From Apiospora phragmitis (taxonomy: Eukaryota; Ascomycota; Sordariomycetes; Amphisphaeriales; Apiosporaceae): a stretch of 64,000 nt of DNA. Positions 25,361 through 35,911 of this stretch are shown here, in pieces. Location: contig JAQQWL010000011.1 in assembly GCA_038363925.1 (NCBI GenBank), forward strand, positions 3,596,001-3,660,000. The letters run 5' to 3'. Each line of letters begins with the position of its first letter. Within the stretch, counting starts at the first letter, position 1. Below the pieces are notes generated by a model, which ran no database searches, was not told the DNA's origin, and was given only the letters and a program-made list of their open reading frames with translations. The translations under genes were made by a program, and so were the position numbers.

Positions 25361-28019
25361 CTAGAAGGCGTCCTCCAGCGGACAGTCGATGCTCTCGTGT
25401 CCGTCACGTTCGCAGAGAGCGCACCATTTCTCGGGGTCGATGACACCACTGCCCTTGCCAGCCAAGGGCCCGGAATCGGTAGGGTTGGGCAGGATGCTGA
25501 CATTAGCCGGCGGAGGGTTTGTTGCTGGTGTCGACTTTACTGGCGTCAAAGGCCGGGGCATATCTTCAGTGTTTGGCACCTTCAGGTGGCTCAAGTCTTC
25601 GGCTTCTCGGCCCGCATCTTTCCCCGTCTTTGCAGACTTGGGGCTTCCCTGGCCCTGGCCCTGACTTTGGCTTTGCTGAGGTCCAAACATGTTGGTGCAT
25701 GTCAGGATGTCATGACCTGCTGTCTCACAGATCTCGCACCAGAGAGTGCTACTCTCTGTGACAGAGGAGTATGCATCGCTCTCGGGCATGGTCTCGAGGG
25801 TAGGCACACGCTTGTGTTCGGGCGAGCGCGTCTCTCGCGCGGGCATGACTGTCCCCTTGGAGTCACGGTACGAGGACCCATCTGCGCTGCGAATGGTCAT
25901 CTGGCTGGTACGTTGGGTCGAAGCACTCCCTCGACGCAACGTCTCGAGTTCGTGTTCGAGTTCCTCCTCACGGCTGCTCTTCGTCTCGACGAGGCCACGG
26001 AGCTCATTGACCTCGCGTTCGAGCTTTTCTTTGGCTATCCGGGCCTCGACGGAGCCAGGACGGGAGTTATCGAATGACTGAGTTCGTTGTGGCTGCGTCG
26101 GTGTCTTGTCTGGGGACTCGTTGTCTCGACTAAGGGAATGGATAATGGCTTTGAGACCTCTAATCTCATCTTCCTTCTTCTCTAATTCCTTGGACAGCGA
26201 CAGTGTGTCTGCACCATCGGTGCCACCATTCGTGTTGGCCGATGCCTTCTCGCGTTCCCGTCGAAGCTCTGTGCGTGTTCGTTCCACCTCACCACGTAAG
26301 AACTCCACCTCGCCACGTGCCTCTGCTTCTCCTCGACGAGCATCCTCTAAGCCCTCCTCAAGCTCCTGGACAAGCTCCTCGAGTTGCTTCAGCTGGCGTG
26401 CCACGCTGTCAACATCTTCTCCTCGCTCCTGCATTTCATGAATCTCCAGCTCCAGCTCGCGGATCCTAGCATCGTAGACCCGTTGGGTCTCTGTGCTGGC
26501 CATCTCCAGGGTGTCAATAGTGCTGCGGAAGTCGGCACGGTGTGCGTCGAACTCTGCAGTGAGCATGGCGACTTTTTCGTTCTTCTCCCTAAGCAGTGCT
26601 CGTAGTTGACCTGAATCTTTGTCATCCAGACTGCTAGGCCTGGGCTTGCCGAAATCCCCGTGCTCCATGAGCGATGTCAGCTCGGTGACGCTGCTTTCCA
26701 TCTCGGCCAAAGCAGAAGCCTGGTCTTTCAATTGCCGGTCCCGTTCATCCAACTGTGATCTGAGGCGTTCGATCTCTTCCTCGTTCGCGGCGGCAGCACG
26801 GGATGCCGGGCGCATCTTTAAGCTCGACATAGACCCGATGCTCCCATTGTTCATTGGACGGCCAACGGGTGTGGCACGACCGCCAACAGGTGTAGCACGA
26901 CCAAGGGGTGTAACCTCATCTTCCCCACCAAACAGTGACGAGGCCTGGCCCATGGCAGATGCGCTCCGAGGAACTATACTTGGCTTGCGTTCCAATCTCT
27001 TATTGGGGTCTCCGGTCGTGCCCCGCACGCTCGCAGAAAATTTGCCGATGGAGGGCGTGCCATAACGGGGGAGGGACTGGTGTTTTCGGCGGACCGGGTG
27101 CGGCTAAACCCTGACCAGGAGCGGGACTGAGCTGCAGTCTGCGGACGGGGGATTCGGGTCTCGCCAATGAAGACCTGGATCTCCTGCCTGCCGGGCTAGG
27201 GGCTCTTCCAGGTCCTACTGACTGACTAAACTTGGGCACCGAAGGCGTGGGCGGCGTGAAGTTCGTGCTATTTTGGCTGGATACTCGTAATGCAGCAAGT
27301 GACGAGTTGCCCGACGGGGTCATGGGGAAAGATGCACCTGCGCTGTTGCGCTTGAAGAGCTTCGAAATAGGCACAAATATGCCGGCGCCGGGAGTCGAAG
27401 TGGTGAAATACGATACCCTGTAATCGCAACCATAAGTCAGTACCTACTGGAACCCAGAGTGCAAGTAAATCATGATGGAACGGCGCACTCACCCGTCAAC
27501 GTCGCCATTATTCTTTCCGCGTGCAGCATAGTCCGAGTGCAGCTCAACGCCAGCAAAGACTCCCTTGCGCCCGGCGACGGAACCAACGAAACGGACGGTG
27601 CCATGCATGTTACCGGGAACGTCGACAGCATCGCCGACGGCTAAATCATGGTCTAGGGCACTGGCGCCTCTCGCCGGCGTGGCGGGCGCCATTCTGCGTG
27701 GAGATGGAGGAGGAGGGAGGTTGTTGTTGGTGTTGTTGTTGTTGCGGTGATCGAAGTCGCTATTTAGGACACTATGTATGGCGTAACTCTCGCTGTCGTC
27801 GGGGATGGCTGCTAGGGATCCGGGGGTCAGGGCTGCAAAGGAAGCTTTGCGCGCAAGAGTACCCGCGCCGGGACCCAGTCGTGAATGAGCAGCGTAGAGC
27901 GAATTTAGGTTGGGGGTAGAAGCCGTGCCAATTCCCGACTTTTTGTTGCCTCGCGATAGTGTTTTCTGTCGCGATTGTGGTGTAGGTAAGGAAGTAGTTG
28001 GTGCTGCCATTGAAGCCAT
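25361..28019 (-). CDS. CLIP-170-like microtubule plus-end protein (CAP-Gly, coiled coil, two zinc knuckles)
   Basis: Homologue of CLIP-170/fission yeast Tip1/Bik1, which tracks growing microtubule plus ends. Start ATG 28019 (CACCATGG). Exons 28019-27493 and 27417-25361 join in phase 2 inside GKNNGDVDG|VSYF, the CAP-Gly signature (about 168-172). A Ser/Pro-rich basic linker is followed by a long heptad-rich coiled coil (Glu/Arg/Leu-rich, roughly 330-620). The tail has two C-x2-C-x4-H-x4-C knuckles: WCEICETAGHDILTC and WCALCERDGHESIDC at the very end. These match the CLIP-170 metal-binding tail that recruits dynactin. A frame break lies in a G run at 27067-27071 (C run on the coding strand); one surplus base restores PKTPVPPRYGTPSIGKFS, and the CDS closes to 860 aa. 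Confidence 0.92.
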
Positions 28020-30471
28020 GGTGGGCAATTTGTTACTTTTTTTTTCCGTCTTTCTTCTTTCTTTTCTCTCTCTGTTCGTCTTCCAAAAGGTTCCCGCAAC
28101 GTCTGTTTTGTTTTCTTTCAATCCCAGCCAATCCACTGGCTCCCACCGCTTCAATGGGCCTGCAGCAACTAAACTAACGAGTAGCCCGGATTTTGGGTCG
28201 ACGGATAGGCGGGCTGGGGTGCGACCCTAAAGTAAATAGTGCTTTGTAGGTCGGTCGCTAATACTGGCCCCTAACTATAAGCGAGCCTACCTCCCTACTT
28301 TACCTGCCAAAGGCGACTTTGGGAAGGGATCGGGTCGATTGAAGAGCAACGGGCGCAAGTGCTGTAGAGCTAGAGTAGTACTAAAGTAAGCATGCACCTG
28401 GGGCTTGCCTTAGCAGGTCGGCGGTCCCCAAGGAACACCGAATTCGATAGAGTAACAAAGCAGTTTGGTTACCAGATCTGATGGCGCAACAGGAATTCCG
28501 GCATGCTGACGAGGCCCCTGGAAGTTGCGAAGGAAAGTTATCGAAGTCCTATGACCGCTTCTTTGGAGTCCCTACCACAACTAAGGTGGTAACCTAGGTA
28601 AAGCAGAGCGGGCAGTCTGCGGATAATAGGTGCAAATTTGGGAGATGTAGCGGGGACTTGGGGGGTTGGACGTATCAACCGACGAGAGCCTGGGCGGGCA
28701 ACGGGGTAATTATGACCTATGTCTTTTCTCTCTGAAATTACAAATCCAGATAGAATGCCACCCACACACCGGGCGAGGTAGAAAGATAAGATAATCAAGC
28801 GCTCAGCACACCTGAGCTGCGACCCTTGTAGTAGAAACAAATTGCGCTGCGGTGATCGAGTCGTGGACTCTTTGGGTGGTGGGCTTCGTGGATGGGCGGT
28901 GCGCTACCTGGGCCTGGGATCAGGGGCTAACCGTGAAGGTCTAAAGCCGGGTATTGGAAGGAAAAGCTAATGCCCCGTGGTCCGTGATGCGCAGCGGTCT
29001 GTGGTCGAGACGTTCCAGGTTGGTGCACTGCAGAGTCTCAGACCTTTTTCTTCTCTTACCCAGAAGGGAGGAGAATGGTAAGTCAAAAGTCACGATGACT
29101 TAGTAGCGAAGCAGCCTCCCCAGATGCCTTTAAGGAGGACGGCAGACTTTGTGTGTTATAAACCAGTTGGAATCCATGTGCTGCAGGTCTAGCTACCTAC
29201 ATAGTCTGGTCTCAGCACCTGTCACCGCTACAACGGGCCATAAGTCGACGACATGTCAAAGAGCCGGTCTGGCTAATCACAACAGAGTCTCACAGTCCCC
29301 GGGGCAGTATTTCTTCTGGTCAGCCTGTTGGAGTTTGACCCCCTCCTCTCCAGAGCGAATCCCCTCACTCCAAGTCTTCCGGAAGGTACTGTCTGAAATT
29401 GCAATATCCGTGGTACTGCAGGTAGCTTCTGCAGGTTACAGACGCAACGGTGACGAATTGGTCAAGGGGCCAGCCCTATTGGCTGTTCAGAAGCATCTTG
29501 GTTATCTTTGGGAGATGACGGGGGACGGTCGCGCGGCCATCAGCACGTTATTGGACAGCGGCTGCAGCTTTGTTTACGTTCAGGGTTGCTGGTGTGGCCT
29601 TTGTTATCAACAAAAGCGGGAAACATCGACTTTCATATGGAAGGCGAGAAGGCCCTCTCTTACCTGGCATCGTGAGACTACATGCCGCTTGTCCAACCAC
29701 GACCGTTGCAAGCAGCCAAGGGAACGTTGACTGACAGAAGTCTTTGTGTTCCGTCAGATGCTAGGTATTGCATTACTCCGTACGGTGGCTGGCATTTGCT
29801 GAAGAAGCCAGTGGTCACATTGCACTTTCAATCTCGCCAGGGCTGAACACGGTATCCGTGCCGATTAAACATTCAGGGCGAAAGGGGCTAACTAAAGTAA
29901 CCTTGCTAGCCGCCTATGTAAGGATGATCACTGATCAGTCTACGTGCAGTAGTTCTCTCCACCTGTTCCTGGCTCTTCAGCGACAGTGAATGTAGTACTC
30001 CGTTAGGTAGTATGTACTTAACATACTCAGAGCAAAGAACCCGAGGACCATACCGAGATTCATGTAAGTCGGTGTCTGTATTAGATATTTGTCCGAACCA
30101 ACATGTCCTCTCTAAGATTGGGAGCCAAATGGTAGTCAGTACACAACTGTATTTAATTTCTACTCTTTCTACCACCAAGGGTCCAGGCCGCCAGCTATAC
30201 GCATGTACATCTCCCGAAACTACTCCGATAATACTCCTAACCCGGCACAATAAAGATATTGCAGATAAGATTACAAAGTAGGAGCGGGAAAGAATAGCTT
30301 CATATTCAAATATGATCACCTTTTCCAAAAGGGTTCAATCCTTTTGATATTTGCAAACCACGGCTGGTTGATTACTGGGGGTTGTGGGTTGATCTGCCAC
30401 CCACTATGCAGCTAGCAGCTATTGACATAATAGATATGAGAATAGCGCAACAGTCAATCATCAAACATCGG
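28020..30471. other. Gene-free spacer upstream of the CAP-Gly gene
   Basis: A pyrimidine tract on + (28,040-28,075: T and CT runs) lies just upstream of the CAP-Gly start, as a purine-rich leader on the coding strand. The palindromic word CCTAGGTA occurs at 28,593-28,600. The open frame 29149-29730 has no motif and cysteine-rich, random-like composition, so I do not call it. Confidence 0.5.
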
Positions 30472-30577
30472 GGCGCTTTGGCGGAGTGGTTAACGCGATG
30501 CCCTGCTATTTGCTCTGTTGAGACCTATAGGTTAGGCATTTCCTTCGGGAGCGCAGGTTCGAATCCTGCAGGCGTCG
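30472..30577 (+). tRNA. tRNA-Ser (anticodon GCT) with a 25-nt intron
   Basis: The acceptor stem GGCGCTT pairs with AGGCGTC (two G-U pairs), discriminator G at 30577. D arm: GCG-GAGTGGTTAA-CGC. Anticodon stem ATGCC/GGCAT with loop CTGCTA+A, anticodon GCT at 30505-30507. A 25-nt intron (30509-30533) sits at the canonical site one base 3' of the anticodon. The long class II variable arm (TCC-TTCG-GGA) identifies serine. T arm: GCAGG-TTCGAAT-CCTGC. The internal boxes are good (GTGGTTAACGC, GGTTCGAATCC). It is followed directly by a T6 run (30578-30583), the RNA polymerase III terminator. Confidence 0.95.
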
Positions 30578-30583
30578 TTTTTT
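30578..30583 (+). terminator. Pol III terminator of tRNA-Ser(GCT)
   Basis: A run of six T directly after the discriminator base of the tRNA gene, the usual RNA polymerase III stop signal. Confidence 0.85.
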
Positions 30584-32278
30584 GAGCGATTTGTCTTTTT
30601 GCTAAAGAAATACTTGCTCAGCCTGGCTTCCATTGAATAGGCAAATGCGGCATTTTATTTCTCTCTCTTAAGACTTAGGTTGATTATGTACTGTATACAC
30701 TTGGCTTCTCTTTAGTCGTACCAAGATATCAGGGGGTTTGGCCATAGCACACATAGGTGGCTTTTGTTAATGTTTCTATAAGTGTGTCGTCTTTCATGTC
30801 GACTCTTCTCACGGGATTGCCTGCATCAATCAGACGAGAAACGTGTGGTGATTTTGTATTACGCAGTAGAGGACCAGGTAGATGAAGCTTTCCATCAAAT
30901 GGATAAACAGATGAAGCAACGGCACTTCTCCCCACCTCTTTTCGGGCTTCTATATTAAGGGATATGTTCCAATACCCGGCTAATTTCAGTGATGGCGTGA
31001 TGGCGTGACGAATCTCCGAGTTGCAGCCCGTACCCGTCCCACCAAAAGAGAGGCAGCCCACGACGATGGGGACTTGCGAATGAGACGGCGGCCGGGGCCC
31101 AGGACCCAAGCCAGCAAGTGAAGATGGGCAACACTTTCCAATTTTCGAAACTGCATGATCTGCAACGCCTCTCTCCAGAAGGGCTGTGATGTGAAGTGAT
31201 GTGCACAGACCCGTGAAAATGTGGTAGAGAGCGTGCGAGTCGACCGAAGGGTCTGCGAAGGGGTCCGACTGGCCGGAACGGGACTGCGGAGACGCTCGCA
31301 GCCGATTTCCTTCCAGGTTGGAGCCAAGCGTCCGATGGGGGTGGAAGGGTGTGTGTGTCCTGCTGTCGGTCATTCCAATACGGGCTGGCCCTCTACAGAC
31401 CCTTGGAGGAGAGGGTCTTCCCAAGCAACACACCACATGGCACACGATGGGAAGCTGCTACCTACGTCAAAATAGACTGGGCAAGCTGTGCCGTCAAAGG
31501 CAGGTCAAGGGATGGGAGAGTTGGGAGGGTGCGCTCTTATAGCGGGCCAAGTTGAGCATCGTATGATTGTCAGGCCACTTTGGCAAATGGGCTCCACTCC
31601 CACGATCCGGCCAGCCTTTAGGCCAGCATGCCCGCTCTTCGTTCCCACGGAAAGGGTTCGAACTGCCAGCAGCGAAAACTGCTGCTGGCTGTAAGCGCAA
31701 GGCTATCCAAAGCTACCACGGGTCTTCCAAGGGTGCGGCCAGGAGGGATCTCGCTATTAGTCAAGACAGGGCAGGCCAGGTCTGGCTCCCGATGACGGGC
31801 GAGCAATAACCGAGGCCTTGGGCGCACTCTGGTCCATTTCTGGCTCATCATGGCCGTCTGCGCAGGGCTGGCTCGTGGGTTTACCACGTTGATTAGTTGG
31901 GCACACGCGACATCTTCCTTGACCTTCCTCCAATCCAGCCCGAAGACCCACCCAGCCCATTGAAGAAGCGCCGACAATGGCGAAGGGCCTTCTTCTCGGT
32001 GTTTCATTGTACTCGCCCGGCGAGCTCATGTGATCCTACCCAGAAAGTTCCCTTTAAAACACTTTCTTCCTCCTTCGTCCCAGCTCGAAATCGTAGACTT
32101 GTAATATTATTCTCTTTTGTCGGTGATTTTTTCTTTAACCTCCATTCCTGCCCATCCCATAGCATCGCTCGATCTACTGTTATTTCCACGCCAACTCAAG
32201 TCTCTCTCTCACACTCTCTCACACACATACACGCCCCGAGTTCCTCGTTTTTACCACTTCCCACTCACAACAGCAATC
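30584..32278. other. Spacer between the tRNA and a small membrane-protein gene
   Basis: Contains overlapping open frames on both strands (30729-31445 -, 31618-32007 -) with no recognisable domain. Just upstream of the next start (32,201-32,231) is a CT/CA simple-sequence leader (CTCTCTCTCACACTCTC). No gene supported. Confidence 0.5.
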
Positions 32279-32530
32279 ATGGTCTTTCTGACACGTCTGG
32301 TCTCCATGACCAACTTTGCTGTGGCTTCGTCGGCTCTGGGTTTCCAAGTATTTGTCTTGTACCCTTGGCACATCACGCTCGACGAGTCGTTTGAGGAACT
32401 CAAGAAAGAACACATCAAAGTTCTGGGCGCCGTGTCAGACATTGCGAAGGCGGTAGATTCTGACGAGCGTAAAGGCCTCCAAAAAAGTATCCTATCGCGT
32501 ATGAGCACCATGCCATTCGCCAAGCCATGA
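32279..32530 (+). CDS. Small protein with one N-terminal membrane segment (83 aa)
   Basis: Single exon; start ATG 32279 (CAATCATGG) after a pyrimidine-rich leader; stop TGA at 32528-32530. Residues about 9-29 (MTNFAVASSALGFQVFVLYP) form a hydrophobic stretch. A charged helical part follows (LDESFEELKKEHIKVLGAV, SDERKGLQKSILSRM) that could form a short coiled coil. The short N-terminus with Arg and no acidic residue, plus one membrane segment and a soluble helix, looks like a small mitochondrial inner-membrane protein, but this is inference. I do not recognise the family. In-frame codons upstream lack a better start. The compact, non-random composition supports a real gene. Confidence 0.6.
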   Translation: MVFLTRLVSMTNFAVASSALGFQVFVLYPWHITLDESFEELKKEHIKVLGAVSDIAKAVDSDERKGLQKSILSRMSTMPFAKP

Positions 32531-33553
32531 AGCACCCCATGCTTCGCTTCACACCTGACTTGACTTGACCATGATCCCCCAAGAACCATGTCACCTCAAG
32601 ACTGCTGTGACCCCGGCTTCGAATGCAGGACTTCGGATGCCCTACTGGCCCATACGGTCAACCTAAGAACGATCTACGGGATGGATTGGACTGGACGTTA
32701 AAGGGAAGGGGGAAGATATAGACGACGATGGAGGCTGTAACTGGGTGATTGCTATCATGCCAGCTAATATCGACAAAACACTTACACGATGCTGGCGCTG
32801 CCCATCCTTCTTACCATGCTCCCTCCAACCAAGCTTCCTTGCCAGTCGGTGATGGCGTTTCGACAAAACACAACGTTTCATCAGGATGAGCTACTGACAA
32901 CCATTTTCTCTCCTAACGGCGTGTTGGATGGTCTGGAGCAAACGGGTGTACTGATGCATTACGATCACCAGCTGACAACAATGCCCCGTCGGGGGTGTGG
33001 ATGGACGACCACTACAAAGGGGAAGAGACGTCGCCATTGCTATATAATTTTAACTTGGCTCAGGCCCCAGCTACGACTATAGATTTCTTTAGTGGGAAGA
33101 CGGGTTATAATAGACTTTTTTTTTTTTTATCACGTACTCTAGATGCTCTCGATGTTACTATACTCCGTTCCATCTCGTCGTCACTTGTAGTCCACCCTGA
33201 GTCATAGTGTCGGCTCCATTGCTGCATGACATACTAAACGACTTGCTGGGCTGACGTCGGCGACACAATCTGACGGGTAGCATAACCGAACATGTGGCTA
33301 GCTAGCTGCAGACACGTTCACGGGAACCCACTTCATGTCATGCCCCCACGCGCAAACCCCTCCTGAGGAGGAGCGTCCATTCACAGCGGCAGCCGTCATC
33401 ACACACAAGGGCTATCCACCCCATGACCCCTGGTCCCCGATGCTCGGTTCGATCGAACCGATGGAACCCGCTCTCGCTCATGTCGTCCCCACCACCCCTT
33501 AGTATACTGTCCTGCTAAGAAAGTACTAACAACTGACACGGTTCAGCCGGAAA
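32531..33553. other. Spacer upstream of the zeta-fold kinase gene
   Basis: One kilobase without a supportable gene. It includes a T11-type run (33,117-33,128). Just before the next start, ACTAACAACTGACACGGTTCAG (33,524-33,546) looks like an intron branch point plus acceptor, so a leader intron or an unseen upstream exon of the next gene is possible. Confidence 0.45.
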
Positions 33554-34741
33554 ATGTCTATACCTCCATTTGATGCTGCAGCTTTCGTGCTGTCAGAGCA
33601 GGAATCAACAGAAATATTCGAACAAGGCATCGTCCCAGCGGAATTCGGTGGGTTCGAGCAAAATGCCGCCACACTATTACGTCCATCGCCGACGACAAGT
33701 AGTGACGGGAGGAAAGCACCCGTTGCAGTCCTTATAGTGGGCCAGACGGGCGCCGGTAAGACTCGCGCAGCACCGGTCATCAAGGAGGTTTTCGAGTCTG
33801 TGGTCAGGGGTAAACACAGGCATGATAGGGATAGTGGCATGGCCGAAAGAGAGAAAGAAGGACAAGAATCAGAAGGAGCCGTGATTGCGCATTTCATCGC
33901 CGACACCTACAAGACGTACCACCCGGCGTACGCGGCACTGTCCGCGGACGAGCAGATGGAGCATCAGCCAGGCCGGACCTCGGCGGCGACGGGACCCGAC
34001 GCGCGGCGCTGGCTCGCCATGGCGGCGCGGCATGCGGTGGCGCTGCGGCTCGACGTCTTGCTCGAGTCAGCGTGCCGCCACCCCGACGACTTCGCGCACC
34101 TGGTCCAGACCTTCCGCGGGGGTGGGTACCGGGTTGAAGTGGCGCTGTTGGCAGTGCCAGCGGGACTGAGCCGGCTGGGCATCCTGACCCGCTTCTACCG
34201 GCGGCCGCCGCGTCGGCAAGGGTCGTCGTTACTGGCCCGCCTGACGCCCAAGAAGGTGCACGATGATTCGTACGAGGGACTTCTGCGCGCCGCCGAATTT
34301 GTCGACGAGTCCTCCGCCGTGGATCAGGTGGTGGTTCTACGCAGGGACAACCTTGTGGTGTTCGCGAACGAAAAGGAAGAGGGTGAAAACGGGCGCGGCA
34401 AAACATGGAGACACCCCGGAACAGGCGCGGCAGATGCTCTGAGGCGCGAGAGGCGGCGACCGCTTCTAGAGGGGGAGCGGATGGCTGCAGTGGAGGACTT
34501 GGCCCGGTTGAGGAGGGTAGAGAATGGGTCAGGTAGTGACTTCCTGGCCCAGCTTGCGGACGTCGAGGCGCTACTGGAGGCATTACTCACGGAGACGGCT
34601 TCGGTAAACAACGAGGGATTCCCAGAGGTGAGACCATTGATGCTGCCCAGCAAGATGGTGTCGTCGTCGGACGAATGTGACTGTTTTGTTGACTTGAGAC
34701 TCGGAACATGCTTATCTATGTTGGTCCCTATGGGTTTATGA
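33554..34741 (+). CDS. Zeta-toxin-fold P-loop kinase domain protein
   Basis: Single open frame of 395 aa. The central part matches the zeta-toxin/PezT kinase fold known from bacterial toxin-antitoxin systems, where it phosphorylates UDP-N-acetylglucosamine. Fungal homologues are common but of unknown function. Visible motifs: Walker A GQTGAGKT (63-70), DTYKTYHPAY (117-126; the DxxRxxHP element with Lys at the usual Arg), LLESACRHPDDF and GGYRVEVALLAVP followed by an Arg-rich helix (GILTRFYRR). The 230-330 region is Arg/Glu-rich. No signal peptide, membrane segment or adjacent antidote-like gene. A branch-point and CAG acceptor-like sequence ends 8 nt before the ATG, so the true N-terminus may be longer. 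Domain call confident; biological role unknown. Confidence 0.8.
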   Translation: MSIPPFDAAAFVLSEQESTEIFEQGIVPAEFGGFEQNAATLLRPSPTTSSDGRKAPVAVLIVGQTGAGKTRAAPVIKEVFESVVRGKHRHDRDSGMAEREKEGQESEGAVIAHFIADTYKTYHPAYAALSADEQMEHQPGRTSAATGPDARRWLAMAARHAVALRLDVLLESACRHPDDFAHLVQTFRGGGYRVEVALLAVPAGLSRLGILTRFYRRPPRRQGSSLLARLTPKKVHDDSYEGLLRAAEFVDESSAVDQVVVLRRDNLVVFANEKEEGENGRGKTWRHPGTGAADALRRERRRPLLEGERMAAVEDLARLRRVENGSGSDFLAQLADVEALLEALLTETASVNNEGFPEVRPLMLPSKMVSSSDECDCFVDLRLGTCLSMLVPMGL

Positions 34742-34908
34742 TGAAATCAGAAATGCAATCACGAGATCAATCAGTCTTCTTCGATTGGTTTTATTGTGGT
34801 ATCATCATTTGACTTCATATATAATATTATAAAACACTCCTGCCTTCATTATTTCCTTCCCCAACTGTGAAAAGCTCGTGTAGACACGCACACCTCAACC
34901 TCGTTGAA

Positions 34909-35911
34909 CTATACACCCTTGAGGAAACTCGAGCCACCAACCTCCTGATCGAACGCGCTGCACTCCTTCAAGCCGCACAGCTCGAACACGTCCCGCACGC
35001 TCCCGTCCACCTTCTTGGTCCCGTCGTCGGCCGTGACGTAGCGCTCCTTGATCTCGCCCGTGTCCTTGAGCTCGCGCGCGAACTCGCGCATGCCCAGGTA
35101 GACGGCCGACATGCCGCACATGGGCCAGATGACGATGCGGAAGCCCAGCTCGCGGGCCTCGCGGGCGTTGATGAGGGGCGTCACGCCGCCGCCCACCATG
35201 TTCAGGAAGCACGGCGTCGGGCGCAGCGCCTGCACGACCTGGCGCATCTGCTCGCGGCTCTCCATGCCCTCGAGGAAGGCGACGTCGGCGCCGGCCGCGA
35301 CCGCGCCCTGGAGCCGGCGCACCGCCTCGTCGTAGCCGAGCGACTGCAGCGCGTCGGTGCGCGCGATGATGACGATGTCGGGACCCCATGCGCTCCCGCG
35401 CGTGCGCCGCGGCCCGGATGCGCGCCCAGTACGTCTCGGGCTCGACGAGCTCCTTGCCCAGCAGGTGGCCGCACCGCTTGGTCGTCACCTGGTCCTCGAT
35501 GTGGAACCCGGCCACGCCCTGCAGGATGTACTTCTCCGTCGTGCGGGCGACCATCAGGGGACCGCCGAAGCCCGTGTCGGCGTCGGCGATGACGGGCACG
35601 CTCCGGTCCAACCCCGCGATCATGCCCGCGTTGGTCGCCATGTCGTCGACCGTTGTGAGGCCCAAGTCAGGCTGGCCCAGCCGCGAGACGGCCGTGCCGG
35701 CACCGGTCTGTCATCCGATTTATTAGCTTTTGCACCGGATAGGGCAAGGGTTCATACAACGCATCCTGCGTACCATGTAGAGGGCGTCGAATCCGACGTG
35801 AAGGGCCATCCGCGCCGTTATACCATCGTGGACTCCGGGGCAAACGACGATCTTTTCCGGGTCGGCGAGGAATTGGCGCAGCTTGGCGGCTCCCTTTTGT
35901 TGTGCAGCCAT
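34909..35911 (-). CDS. PEP mutase/isocitrate lyase superfamily C-C lyase
   Basis: Alpha/beta-barrel enzyme of the superfamily that includes 2-methylisocitrate lyase, 2,3-dimethylmalate lyase, oxaloacetate hydrolase and PEP mutase. Start ATG 35911 (MAAQQKGAAKLRQFL). Exons 35911-35774 and 35707-34909, intron GTACGC...GACAG. GAGTAVSRLGQPD opens exon 2. The metal/substrate motif DADTGFGG is at 88-95 and KRCGH at 123-127, whose Cys is the catalytic acid/base of the lyase branch, so a lyase is more likely than a mutase. Later: DIVIIARTDAL, GADVAFLEGM, MVGGGVTP. A run of four C at 35384-35387 breaks the frame; one surplus base repairs it and the CDS closes to 311 aa. It lies next to an anion permease on the same strand. 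Substrate cannot be read from sequence. Confidence 0.87.

Noticed and set aside
29149..29730. 193-aa open frame on +
   Set aside because: No recognisable motif, low-quality composition, and no support from splice signals or flanking exons.
30729..31445. 238-aa open frame on -
   Set aside because: Overlaps several other frames on both strands of similar quality; no domain or start context.
33554..34741. Toxin-antitoxin operon
   Set aside because: Only the kinase fold is present; there is no partner gene within the neighbouring DNA, and fungal genes are not arranged as operons.
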